From Myxococcales bacterium (lineage in GTDB: Bacteria > Myxococcota > Myxococcia > Myxococcales > Myxococcaceae): 33,646 bases of DNA. The stretch lies in NCBI GenBank assembly GCA_030681895.1, contig JAUXRI010000194.1, forward strand, positions 1-33,646, given 5' to 3'. How positions within the stretch are numbered: the first letter of the stretch is position 1; each line of letters begins with the position of its first letter. The translations under genes and the position numbers were made by a program. This document shows, one piece after another, positions 7,880-14,781 of this stretch. A model generated the notes under the pieces. The model made no database searches, had not been told where the DNA came from, and was given only the letters and a program-made list of their open reading frames with translations.

Positions 7880-9145
7880 TCAACGCACCTGGCCGTCGCC
7901 CTCGACGACGAACTTCTGAGCGGTCAGCTCGCGCACGCCCATCGGGCCGAACGCGTGCAGCCGTGACGTGCTGATGCCGACCTCGGCGCCGAGGCCCAGT
8001 TCGCCACCGTCGTTGAAGCGGGTCGACGCGTTGACGATGACGCCAGACGCGCAGACCTCGCGGGTAAAACGTCTGGCCGCGTCTCGTGAGCCGGTGACGA
8101 TGGCCTCGGTGTGCTCGCTTCCGTAGCGCGCGATGTGCGCGAGCGCGCCGTCGAGGCCCGGCACCACCTTCACGGCTGCGATGAGGTCGAGAAACTCTTT
8201 GCCGAAGTCCGCGTCGGTCGCCGCCGTCACGGGCACGCCCGCGGCCTTCAACACCGCCACCGTCTTCTCGCAGCCGCGCAGCTCGACCTGTTTGCCCACC
8301 AGCGCGCGCGCAAGCCGGGGGAGCGCCGTGGCGGCGATCGACTCGTCGACCAGCAGGCACTCCATCGCGTTGCAGACTCCGGGACGCGACGCCTTCGCGT
8401 TCACCACGATGCGCTCGGCCATCTCGAGGTCGGCGTCCTCGTGCACGAAGACATGACACACGCCCTGGTAGTGCTTCACGACCGGCACGCGCGCGTTCTC
8501 AGCGACGAAGCGGATCAGCCCTTCCCCACCCCGCGGAATGCACAGGTCGATGAGTCCATCGAGCGTGAGCAACGCCAGCATCGACTCGCGGCTCGTGTCG
8601 GGCACCAGCATCGCGGCGTCGGTCGGCAGGCCTGCGCTCGAGAGTCCTTCGGCCACGGCGTCGGCGATGGCGCGGTTCGAGCGGAACGACTCCGAGCCTC
8701 CACGGAGCAGCGCGACGTTGCCCGACTTCAGGCACAGCGCCGCCGCGTCGCTCGTCACGTTCGGGCGCGCCTCGTAGATCATCAACACCACGCCGAGCGG
8801 CAACCGCACCTTGCGAATCTCGAGCCCGTTCGGCCGGCGCCAGCTCTCGGTGACCTCTCCAACCGGGTCTTCCAGCGAGCCGATGAACTCCACGGCCTTC
8901 GCCATCGCCTCGACGCGCGCAGGGTCGAGCAGCAAACGGTCGAGGAACGCGACGTTCTTCCCTGCCGTCTTTGCGTCGGCGAGATCGAGCGCGTTGGCCT
9001 CGACGATGGCCGCCGACCGGGCCCGGAGCGCCGTCGCGATTCCAACCAGCGCGCGGTTCTTCTGCTCCGTCGTCGCCGACGCCATCACGCGCGAGGCCAC
9101 CTTCGCCCGCTGCGCGAACACCCGCATGGCGTCGAGGGTGCTCAC
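7880..9145 (-). CDS. proA: Glutamate-5-semialdehyde dehydrogenase (gamma-glutamyl phosphate reductase)
   Basis: ProA reduces gamma-glutamyl phosphate to glutamate-5-semialdehyde with NADPH, the second step of proline synthesis in the cytoplasm. The 421-residue sequence shows the aldehyde dehydrogenase fold with family signatures: VRLPLGVVLMIYEARPNVT (112-131), the GGSESFRSN nucleotide-binding region (149-157), IPRGGEGLI, VVKHYQGVCHVFV, the catalytic cysteine in RPGVCNAMEC (Cys258) and a C-terminal ASTRFNDGGELGLGAEVGIST block. The start was set at GTG 9145 because it overlaps the stop of the upstream lipoprotein as GTGA; the longer TTG reading at 9160 adds five residues with no support. proB is not in this window. 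Identification is secure. Confidence 0.97.
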   Translation of the reverse strand: MSTLDAMRVFAQRAKVASRVMASATTEQKNRALVGIATALRARSAAIVEANALDLADAKTAGKNVAFLDRLLLDPARVEAMAKAVEFIGSLEDPVGEVTESWRRPNGLEIRKVRLPLGVVLMIYEARPNVTSDAAALCLKSGNVALLRGGSESFRSNRAIADAVAEGLSSAGLPTDAAMLVPDTSRESMLALLTLDGLIDLCIPRGGEGLIRFVAENARVPVVKHYQGVCHVFVHEDADLEMAERIVVNAKASRPGVCNAMECLLVDESIAATALPRLARALVGKQVELRGCEKTVAVLKAAGVPVTAATDADFGKEFLDLIAAVKVVPGLDGALAHIARYGSEHTEAIVTGSRDAARRFTREVCASGVIVNASTRFNDGGELGLGAEVGISTSRLHAFGPMGVRELTAQKFVVEGDGQVR

Positions 9146-9786
9146 TTCACGACCTCCCAACCACCGGCGCCGAGCCGCACACCACTCGGAGCCGAGGGCG
9201 CATCGAGGACCGGCTTCAGGGGTCCGCTCCCGTCACCGGCCATCACGCGCGCGCCGCCGCAGCAACTGGCGACGAACTCGAACGACGACGGGCCGACCCA
9301 TCGCCACTGCCCATGCACCGACGGGTCGCCCGCGGCTTTCACCGGCGTCGCGTTCGCAAACGTGCCGAGGTCCTTCGTGGCGAGCACCGTGAACGGACCG
9401 TACCGGTCCTGCAGCAGCGCGACGCGGGAGCAGTCGGGCGAGAAGACGTCGAAGCTCCAGTCGGAAAACTGCAGCTCACCGCTGGGCGTGAAGGCGTGCG
9501 ACCTGCCATCGGCGAAGACGAACGTCAGGCCCTTCACGCCGTACGACTTCGGCACGGGCTTGCCGTCGACCGCCAACTCTTTGAGGTCGTCCACGCTGCC
9601 GCTCCACACGGCCGTCACGTCGCCGCACTTCACTGCATGGTACGCGCCGGCGACGGCGACCTCGGCAGGCGACGCGGGTGCGGGCTTTTCGACTGACGGA
9701 GGGGCCTTCACTTCGACTGGTTGCGGGTCCTTCTTGCAGGCGGCGACGAGGCACAGCGCGACGAGGGCGGCGAGGCGAGCGTTCAC
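9142..9786 (-). CDS. Predicted lipoprotein of unknown function upstream of proA
   Basis: This 214-residue product is not recognised. The GTG at 9786 is preferred: it gives a short basic N-terminus, a hydrophobic stretch and the lipobox LVAAC (Cys17) followed by KKD. Longer readings to 9912 add an Arg-rich segment typical of non-coding high-GC frames. A Pro/Glu/Lys/Val linker (about 20-40) precedes a domain with alternating short beta segments such as VTAVWSGSVDDLKEL, FVFADGRSHAF, FDVFSPDCSRVALLQDRYGPFTV and WRWVGPSSFEFVASCCGG. The DxFSPD...VALLQDRYGP spacing resembles single blades of TolB/WD-type propellers, but only two or so blades could be present. It overlaps proA by 4 bases, so it is translationally coupled to a proline enzyme without obvious metabolic reason. 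Confidence 0.78.
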   Translation of the reverse strand: MNARLAALVALCLVAACKKDPQPVEVKAPPSVEKPAPASPAEVAVAGAYHAVKCGDVTAVWSGSVDDLKELAVDGKPVPKSYGVKGLTFVFADGRSHAFTPSGELQFSDWSFDVFSPDCSRVALLQDRYGPFTVLATKDLGTFANATPVKAAGDPSVHGQWRWVGPSSFEFVASCCGGARVMAGDGSGPLKPVLDAPSAPSGVRLGAGGWEVVK

Positions 9787-9914
9787 GAACGAATGGATAG
9801 CCCGTTTCTCGTCAGTGACGAAGACGCAGCAACTGCCACGACGCGCAGCGATTGCCGTCGGTCGCCGCCACGCACGGAGCCGGACGTGGCACCGCCGATG
9901 CACCGCCCGCACCC

Positions 9915-10487
9915 ATGGACCGACAGTGCACGATTGACGAGCAGCCGGCGCAGCCCACGCTGTGCGTGAAGACGCGAACGCCGGCGGCGCGCATCGGTGA
10001 GGTGCTCGGTCAGGCCTTCAACGACCTCATCAGCGCCGTCACCGCGCAGGGAGCAACCGTCAGCGGTCTGCCGTACGTCGCCTACCGGAACATGAACCTG
10101 TCGGACCTCGACCTGGAGATCGGCGTCCCGGTGTCGAAGCCGCTCGCGGCGCGAGGTCGAATCGAGCCCGGCGAGCTGCCCGGAGGCGTGTGGGCATCGA
10201 CGCTTCACATCGGCCCGTACGACGGCGTCGGCCCTGCGTGGAATGAGCTGCACGGGTACCTGCGCGCGCAGGGAAAGGTCGCGGCGCCCGTTGGCTACGA
10301 GTTCTACTTCGACGCGCCCGAGACGCTGCCCGAGCGCACCCGCACCCGGGTCGCGTTCCCGCTGCTCCCGCCAGCCGTCGCCACGGGGCCCAGCTTCGCG
10401 AGCGCAGAAGGCCCGCGCGGTGGCAGCTCAACGAGGCACATCAGGACGCGCCCCCTCAGGTACAGCTTCCGTCCCCGGGTTCCCTGA
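9915..10487 (+). CDS. GyrI-like small-molecule-binding (effector-binding) domain protein
   Basis: The 190-residue product is a stand-alone GyrI-like/AraC-effector-binding (SHS2 duplication) domain. Typical features are the N-terminal QPTLCVKTRTPAARIGEVLGQAFNDL segment in which helix 1 follows the first strand, PYVAYRNM, the LEIGVPVSKPL strand, the GELPGGVWASTLHIGPYDGVGPAWNELHGYL hallmark (H-x-G-P-Y followed by a helix with a central Trp) and the EFYFDAPETLPE segment in which a glutamate faces the ligand pocket. There is no DNA-binding domain, so it may sense or hydrolyse a hydrophobic ligand or inhibit gyrase like SbmC; which is unknown. ATG 9915 begins right at the domain. About 30 residues after the final strand are low-complexity Arg/Ser/Pro. 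It is divergent from the proA unit. Confidence 0.85.
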   Translation: MDRQCTIDEQPAQPTLCVKTRTPAARIGEVLGQAFNDLISAVTAQGATVSGLPYVAYRNMNLSDLDLEIGVPVSKPLAARGRIEPGELPGGVWASTLHIGPYDGVGPAWNELHGYLRAQGKVAAPVGYEFYFDAPETLPERTRTRVAFPLLPPAVATGPSFASAEGPRGGSSTRHIRTRPLRYSFRPRVP

Positions 10488-10616
10488 CACCCTGTGGAAG
10501 AACGTTCGCACTTGCGGGTTCTTCTGCGGATGGACGTCGAAGTGCGCCGCTCTCAGCGCCGCTTCGAGCGCTGACGCGTTCTTTCGTGCGGTCGCGACGG
10601 TCAAGAAGGTGCACAC
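10428..10616 (-). other. Short ORF, possible gene remnant
   Basis: A 62-codon frame begins at GTG 10616 with a protein-like sequence (MCTFLTVATARKNASALEAA, then a segment reading HFDVHPQKNPQVRTFF) and then turns into Pro/Arg-rich residues where it runs under the 3' end of the GyrI-like gene. The first 45 residues have an amphipathic helix and balanced composition, unlike the Arg-rich antisense frames around it. There is no convincing ribosome-binding site. It may be a truncated remnant of a larger gene or a chance frame; I cannot decide from sequence alone. Confidence 0.22.
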
Positions 10617-10669
10617 GGCACGAACGGTAGCTGATCGCCCTGCGTGAGCGCGCGCTACGCTCTGCGTGC

Positions 10670-11158
10670 ATGGCGCCTGATGTCTTCAGCACGCTCCCGC
10701 CACAGCTCGGCGCCCTCGCCCGACGCTCCGATGCCGGCCTGCGGACCGAGCTCCGCGTCCTCGGCATCGGTCTGGTCGTGGTCGGCCTCCCGCTCGCGGG
10801 CTTCATCATCCACTACGTCATCCGTGCGGGTCGGCTGTGGTCGCCGCGCAATGAAGAGTGGCTGCCGATCCTCCTCGGGCTCGGGGCGACGGTCGGAGGC
10901 TTCGCGCTGATTCGTCTCTCACGCTCGGCCGGCCTCATTCGTGGCCTCTTCGAGAAGCGCCTGCCGCAGGTCACTGGCGTTCGCCTCGTGTCGGTCCGGG
11001 GTAAGGGCAGGTCCGGTCTGTGGCTCGTCTTCGACCTCGAGCAGAAGACCTCGGAGCGGATCCTGGTCGGCGACAACCTGCCGGTGACCGATGCGAAGGC
11101 GCAGGCGCTGCTCCGTGACGCCAGAGGCGTCTGTCCGAACGCGAGCACCACGCCATGA
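10670..11158 (+). CDS. Small membrane protein of unknown function, two TM helices
   Basis: This 162-residue protein is not recognised. It has two hydrophobic segments (roughly residues 29-51 and 65-82) forming a hairpin, then a soluble C-terminal domain of about 75 residues with beta-rich segments VTGVRLVSVRGKGRSGLWLVFDLEQ and SERILVGDNLPVTD. The amphipathic helix before TM1 is Leu/Arg rich. Its stop overlaps the next gene's start as ATGA (11155-11158), and both products combine one small soluble domain with a TM hairpin, suggesting the pair works as a complex in the inner membrane. ATG 10670 lacks a strong Shine-Dalgarno but is the only good start. Confidence 0.75.
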   Translation: MAPDVFSTLPPQLGALARRSDAGLRTELRVLGIGLVVVGLPLAGFIIHYVIRAGRLWSPRNEEWLPILLGLGATVGGFALIRLSRSAGLIRGLFEKRLPQVTGVRLVSVRGKGRSGLWLVFDLEQKTSERILVGDNLPVTDAKAQALLRDARGVCPNASTTP

Positions 11159-11646
11159 GTCGACCCCGCGCACGACCTCGCTTCACCTTCGAGTTGCCGC
11201 TCCCCGCAGACGACCTCAGCGCCCGCGTGCGCGCCGCGCTCACCGCCCAGAACGCGCTCGTCGAAGGCTCCGTGCACCCGCGCACCATCACGTTGTGGGT
11301 GACGCCCGGCCATCGACACTTCTGGTCACCGCACCTCGACGCGCAGCTGACCGAACTCCCCGACGGCCGCACCCGCGTCGACGGCGTCTTCGCCCCGCAC
11401 CCGCAGATCTGGACCGCCTTCATCGGCGTGCAGATGCTCTTCGTCTTGCTGTCGATCGGCGCGGGCATCTTCCTGATCAGCCAGCTCACGCTCGACGGCA
11501 ACGTCACGCTCGCCAGCCTCACCCTGCTCGCGATGCTGGTGGGCGGAGGGCTCAGCTACGGCGCGGCGTACATCGGCCAGGGCATCGGGTCGGAGCAGAT
11601 GTACGAGCTGCGCTCCTTCCTCGACGCGGCGCTCCGCGAGCCGTGA
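11155..11646 (+). CDS. Small membrane protein of unknown function, C-terminal TM hairpin
   Basis: The 163-residue product is not recognised. It has an N-terminal soluble alpha/beta domain (about residues 8-80: RFTFELPLPADDLSARVRAAL, then TITLWVTPGHRHFWSPHLDAQL and GRTRVDGVFAPHP) followed by two TM helices (about 84-105 and 118-140) and a short helical tail. The order of a strand, a helix, then paired strands around a PHPQIW junction recalls START-like or signal-domain modules in other myxobacterial membrane proteins, but no named family is evident. It overlaps the upstream membrane gene by 4 bases and ends one base before the stop of the convergent amidohydrolase gene. Confidence 0.76.
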   Translation: MSRPRARPRFTFELPLPADDLSARVRAALTAQNALVEGSVHPRTITLWVTPGHRHFWSPHLDAQLTELPDGRTRVDGVFAPHPQIWTAFIGVQMLFVLLSIGAGIFLISQLTLDGNVTLASLTLLAMLVGGGLSYGAAYIGQGIGSEQMYELRSFLDAALREP

Positions 11647-11647
11647 C

Positions 11648-13051
11648 TCACTTCGCGGGCGGCTTGCGCTCGATGACCTTGCCGCCCTTGATGACCGTGC
11701 GGATGTGGCTGAACGCCTCGAGGCTCACGAGTGGATTCCCCTCGAGGAGCAGCAGGTCGGCCCGGGCGCCTTCACGGACCTGACCCACGTCGCGACCGAA
11801 CACCCTACCGGCCTCGGACGTCGCGCCGCGCAGCACGTCGAGCAAGGGCACGCCGGCCTCGACCAGCAGCCGCATCTCTTCGTGAAACGCCGCGCCCGTC
11901 ATGCAGCCGATGCTCCCGGCGTCGTCGGCGCCCACCAGCAGAGGCACCTTCGCCTCCGAGAGCCGCTTCACGGCCAGCACACGGTCGGGCTTGTCGGCCG
12001 CCAGCTTCTGCATCCACCGCATCAGGCCGTCGGGGAGCGTGCGCTGCCGCGTCTGCTCGGGCGCGAAGTACGCGAGGAAATCGGCGGGGTAGAGTTCGCG
12101 CTCCAGCGCCGTCGGGGCGTACCGATGCTGCGAGAGCTGGTCGATGCGGTCCCACACCACGAGCGTCGGAATCACGACCGTGCCGAGCGTCTTGAGCTCC
12201 GCGGCCTGCGCCTCGGTCAACGCGCCCAGGTGAACGCCGTGCACCAGGACCGACACACCCGCCCTCGCCGCCATCAACGCATGCTCTGCCGTGTCGACGT
12301 GCGCGACGACCTTCACGCCACGCGCCTTCGCCGCCGTCACCACCGCGGCGAGCAGCTCTGCCGTGTAGACCGGCGCCTCGAGCGGAACCTGCGCGACGGC
12401 GACCTTGATGTACGAGGCACCCGCGCCGAGGTTGGCGTCGACGGCCTTCGCGGCGTCTTCGGGCGTCGAGAGTTGATGCGCGAACTTGTCTTCAGCGAGC
12501 GCCGAGACGGGCCAGGGGAACAGCTCACGCACCATGCTGGCCGGGTACCCACCGCGAGGCGTGAGGACCATGCCGGCGTGCGTGAAGTCGGGACCGAGCC
12601 AGGTGCCGGCCTTGCTGCGCGCCGAGAGTGACGAGAGCGCTTCCCGTTCTCCACCGACGTCCATCGCGGTCGTCACGCCCGAGTACAGCAGCGCGGCGCC
12701 GTTGTGATCTTCGTCAGGCCAGGTGACGTGCCACGGCGGCGCAGGGCTTCCGGTGAGGTGAACGTGCGCGTCGATGAGCCCCGGCATCAGCGTCTTCCCG
12801 GTGCCGTCGATGATGGCGCAGTCTTCGCATTTCAGCTCCGCGTGCGGGCGAACCTGCGTGACGCGGTCGAGCCTGAGGACGACGTCGACGTGCTCAGCCA
12901 GCGTGCCGGACACGCCGTCGAAGACCGAGACGTCGCTGATGAGAATGGCCGGAGCGTCGGTCTTCGCCCGCTCGACGAGCGTCGGCCACGCGTGCCTCGC
13001 CAGACAGCCTGAGGCGAGGAACGACACCAGCAACAGCAGAACGAGGCGCAT
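11648..13051 (-). CDS. Amidohydrolase-superfamily lipoprotein (imidazolonepropionase-like)
   Basis: This 467-residue metal-dependent hydrolase is predicted to be lipid-anchored: the signal MRLVLLLLVSFLASGC has lipobox LASGC with Cys16. The catalytic barrel shows the metal ligands in order: HVH (His96, His98) after the DAH motif, a lysine in YIKVAV (Lys216) at the carbamylated position, His251 in VVAHVD, His271/His274 in VLVHGVH and Asp376 in LLVGADD. An N-terminal beta-sandwich (DVSVFDG and LMPGLID segments) and its C-terminal return (GARADLLLLEGNPL) are typical of this superfamily. Relatives include exported dipeptidases and imidazolonepropionase-like enzymes; the substrate is unknown. I start at ATG 13051 because the signal peptide begins there; the open frame running to 13654 is antisense to the VIT gene. 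Divergent from VIT by 87 bases. Confidence 0.93.
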   Translation of the reverse strand: MRLVLLLLVSFLASGCLARHAWPTLVERAKTDAPAILISDVSVFDGVSGTLAEHVDVVLRLDRVTQVRPHAELKCEDCAIIDGTGKTLMPGLIDAHVHLTGSPAPPWHVTWPDEDHNGAALLYSGVTTAMDVGGEREALSSLSARSKAGTWLGPDFTHAGMVLTPRGGYPASMVRELFPWPVSALAEDKFAHQLSTPEDAAKAVDANLGAGASYIKVAVAQVPLEAPVYTAELLAAVVTAAKARGVKVVAHVDTAEHALMAARAGVSVLVHGVHLGALTEAQAAELKTLGTVVIPTLVVWDRIDQLSQHRYAPTALERELYPADFLAYFAPEQTRQRTLPDGLMRWMQKLAADKPDRVLAVKRLSEAKVPLLVGADDAGSIGCMTGAAFHEEMRLLVEAGVPLLDVLRGATSEAGRVFGRDVGQVREGARADLLLLEGNPLVSLEAFSHIRTVIKGGKVIERKPPAK

Positions 13052-13138
13052 GCGCACGCTCCTACTCCGAATCGTTTCGACCGATGCCCCATCAAAAGGG
13101 AGTAACGCACGAACGTCGCTCACCCGAAGGCGGTCCAC

Positions 13139-13834
13139 ATGGCGCGAAGACACCTGGAGCACCACCGCACTGGCAGCATCGGCTGGCTGCGCGCCGTCGT
13201 GCTCGGCGCGAATGACGGCATCGTCTCGACCGCGAGCCTGGTGCTGGGCGTCGCCGCTTCGAACGCCACGAAAGAGAACATCCTCATCGCGGGCGGCGCG
13301 GGTCTCGTCGCGGGCGCGATGTCGATGGCCGCGGGAGAATACGTGTCGGTGTACTCGCAGGCCGACACCGAGAAGGCCGAGCTCGAGAAAGAACGTGAGG
13401 AGCTGAAGCTCGACCCTGAAGGCGAACACCGCGAGCTGGCCGGCATCTACGTGAAGCGCGGGCTCACGCCGGAGCTCGCGAAGCAGGTCGCGCAGCAGCT
13501 CATGTCGTTCGACGCCGAAGGCGCCCACGTTCGCGACGAGCTTGGAATCACCGAGACCAGCGCTGCAAGACCGCTGCAGGCCGCCCTCGCCTCTGCCGCG
13601 AGCTTCGCCGTCGGCGCTGCGGTGCCGCTCCTCATCAGCGCCGTCATTCCTCACGGTGCGCTCATCGTGTCGGTCGCCGCCTCCGCGTTGGTGCTGCTCG
13701 CCGTCCTGGGCGGCGTCGCGGCGAAGGTCGGTGGAGCTTCGCCCGTCCGTGGCTCGCTGCGCGTCGCCTTCTGGGGCGCGCTCGCGATGGGGCTGACCGC
13801 CGGCGTCGGCAAGCTCGTCGGCGTCGCCGTCTGA
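13139..13834 (+). CDS. VIT1/CCC1-family ferrous iron or manganese transporter
   Basis: The 231-residue membrane protein belongs to the VIT family, which exports Fe2+ or Mn2+ from the cytoplasm in exchange for protons. It shows the family opening helix with LGANDGIVSTASLVLGVAAS (22-41), the TM2 block AGAMSMAAGEYVSVYSQ with its Met and Glu pore residues, a cytoplasmic Glu-rich helical metal-binding region (about 78-135, including KAELEKEREEL and an SFDAEGAHVRDELG segment), and three C-terminal helices for five TMs in total. The shortened metal-binding domain is usual for bacterial members. GAAGGCGG lies upstream of ATG 13139. Its stop abuts the stop of the next, convergent gene with no intervening base. 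The metal (Fe or Mn) cannot be decided from sequence. Confidence 0.95.
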   Translation: MARRHLEHHRTGSIGWLRAVVLGANDGIVSTASLVLGVAASNATKENILIAGGAGLVAGAMSMAAGEYVSVYSQADTEKAELEKEREELKLDPEGEHRELAGIYVKRGLTPELAKQVAQQLMSFDAEGAHVRDELGITETSAARPLQAALASAASFAVGAAVPLLISAVIPHGALIVSVAASALVLLAVLGGVAAKVGGASPVRGSLRVAFWGALAMGLTAGVGKLVGVAV

Positions 13835-14128
13835 CTACGGCACGACCGAGATGCACTCGGACGTGCACGCGAACGCCGACACGCACGAGCGGTCGGTGAG
13901 GCACGCGTTGCACATGTCTGCCTTGCGCCGGAAGTCGGGCTTCTCACTCGCCGCCGCCCGGCACCGAGAGGCGCACGCGCTCACGTCGTAGCCCTTGTCG
14001 TAGCAGCCGGCGTAACGCTCGCAGATGCCGTTGCAGTCGAGCGCCGAGTCGATCTTCTGCACGACGGCACAGCTGTTCGCGGTGAAGAGGACAGCGGCGG
14101 CAATTCCCAAAACGATGAAGCGGTTCAT
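13835..14128 (-). CDS. Cysteine-rich small lipoprotein of unknown function
   Basis: This 97-residue product has a signal peptide ending at Cys20 (TANSC, a relaxed lipobox). The mature part holds ten further cysteines, at about 32, 36, 42, 52, 56, 72, 75, 80, 86 and 90. An internal similarity is visible: the C-x3-C-x5-C-x9-C-x3-C segment is followed by a closely spaced second cluster. Ten cysteines could form five disulfides in the periplasm or outside the cell. No family is recognised; small Cys-rich lipoproteins of this kind are frequent in myxobacteria. A GGGAGC ribosome site sits 6-8 bases before ATG 14128, and a perfect 12-base palindrome lies just beyond it. It converges with the VIT gene with no spacer. 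Confidence 0.82.
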   Translation of the reverse strand: MNRFIVLGIAAAVLFTANSCAVVQKIDSALDCNGICERYAGCYDKGYDVSACASRCRAAASEKPDFRRKADMCNACLTDRSCVSAFACTSECISVVP

Positions 14129-14142
14129 GAAAGCTCCCTGGA

Positions 14143-14154
14143 GTGATGCATCAC
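14143..14154. promoter_or_regulatory. Perfect 12-base palindrome upstream of the Cys-rich lipoprotein
   Basis: GTGATGCATCAC is its own reverse complement and lies 15-26 bases upstream of the ATG of the cysteine-rich lipoprotein, in the 152-base divergent gap before the membrane-peptide gene. Position and symmetry fit a dimeric repressor site or a leader hairpin; no regulator is linked nearby. Confidence 0.3.
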
Positions 14155-14225
14155 AATGAAGGGGTTGAGCATCGGCGTGATGGTCACTTCAAGCTTCATT
14201 CCACCCAAGCGCGCGGCTTCTGGAA

Positions 14226-14241
14226 CGGCACGCGCCATGCT
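14226..14241 (+). promoter_or_regulatory. Candidate sigma-54 (-24/-12) promoter
   Basis: CGGCACGCGCCATGCT matches the RpoN consensus TGGCACG-N4-TTGCW at all but two positions, with the invariant GG at 14227-14228 and GC at 14239-14240 separated by exactly ten bases. Transcription would start near 14252, leaving a leader of about 29 bases with an AAAGG ribosome site before ATG 14281. In GC-rich DNA such matches can be fortuitous, so this is a candidate only. Confidence 0.4.
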
Positions 14242-14280
14242 CGTTCTGGTGAGCCCCGCTGAACGAAAGGAACCTCGCCA

Positions 14281-14439
14281 ATGCTGAATCTGCTGTGGGC
14301 GCTCGCCGCGATCTTCATCATCTTGTGGCTCCTCGGAGTTTCGACGACTTTCGTCAACGTCGGAGGCCTCATCCACATCCTGCTGGTGCTGGCCATCATC
14401 TCGGTCCTCGCGCGCGTCATCATGGGTCGTCGTCTTTGA
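14281..14439 (+). CDS. lmo0937-like small membrane peptide
   Basis: Translation from ATG 14281 gives 52 residues: MLNLLWALAAIFIILWLLG, then GVSTTFVNVGGLIHILLVLA and a short basic end RVIMGRRL. Two hydrophobic helices separated by a Gly-containing turn, with the GGLIHILLVLAIISVLARVI pattern, match the lmo0937-type family of tiny stress-associated membrane proteins common in soil bacteria. The gene is too short for usual ORF finders but has a GAAAGGAA ribosome site about eight bases upstream. It precedes the LEA-like gene by 19 bases on the same strand, a frequent association in general-stress or osmotic-stress loci. Function in the family is unproven; membrane stabilisation is an inference. 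Confidence 0.87.
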   Translation: MLNLLWALAAIFIILWLLGVSTTFVNVGGLIHILLVLAIISVLARVIMGRRL

Positions 14440-14458
14440 ACGTTGGAAGGAGCCAGTC

Positions 14459-14779
14459 ATGAGCAACAAGAACGTCGTGAAGGAGAAGATCACCGAAGTC
14501 GCACACCGCGTCGAAGAGGCCGCGGAGAAGGCCGGCAATGCCGTCAAACAGGCCGTCACGAAGGTCGTGAACAGCGCTGACGCGGCGACGCAACCGACGC
14601 CCGCCGACAGAAACATCGCGAAGGGCGCGAACGCTGTGGACGAAGCGGCCCAGAAGGCTGGCCACGCCGCCGGCGAGGCCGCGACGAAGGCGAAGAACGC
14701 CGTCAGCGAGACAGCAGACAAGGCCAAGAACGCCCTGGGTGACGCCGCCAACAGCGTCGCGAAGACGCTCAACAAGTAG
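14459..14779 (+). CDS. LEA/apolipoprotein-like amphipathic helical stress protein
   Basis: This 106-residue protein is almost entirely Ala/Lys/Glu/Asn-rich amphipathic helix with 11-residue-type periodicity (repeats such as EEAAEKAGNAVKQAVTK, DEAAQKAGHAAGEAATKAKN and ETADKAKNALGDAAN), broken by a Thr-Pro-rich linker at about residues 43-50. No cysteine, tryptophan or signal peptide is present. This composition is characteristic of LEA group 3 and YtxH/CsbD-associated stress proteins that are disordered in water and fold on drying or on membranes. GGAAGGAG seven bases before ATG 14459 is a strong ribosome site. Likely co-transcribed with the 52-residue membrane peptide; role in desiccation or sporulation tolerance is inferred. 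Confidence 0.85.
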   Translation: MSNKNVVKEKITEVAHRVEEAAEKAGNAVKQAVTKVVNSADAATQPTPADRNIAKGANAVDEAAQKAGHAAGEAATKAKNAVSETADKAKNALGDAANSVAKTLNK

Positions 14780-14781
14780 CT

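Noticed and set aside
8111..9937. 608-codon plus-strand frame antisense to proA
   Set aside because: proA is unmistakable on the other strand; this frame has shadow composition.
13052..13654. 201-codon N-terminal extension of the amidohydrolase
   Set aside because: It is antisense to the VIT transporter gene and precedes a complete lipoprotein signal peptide.
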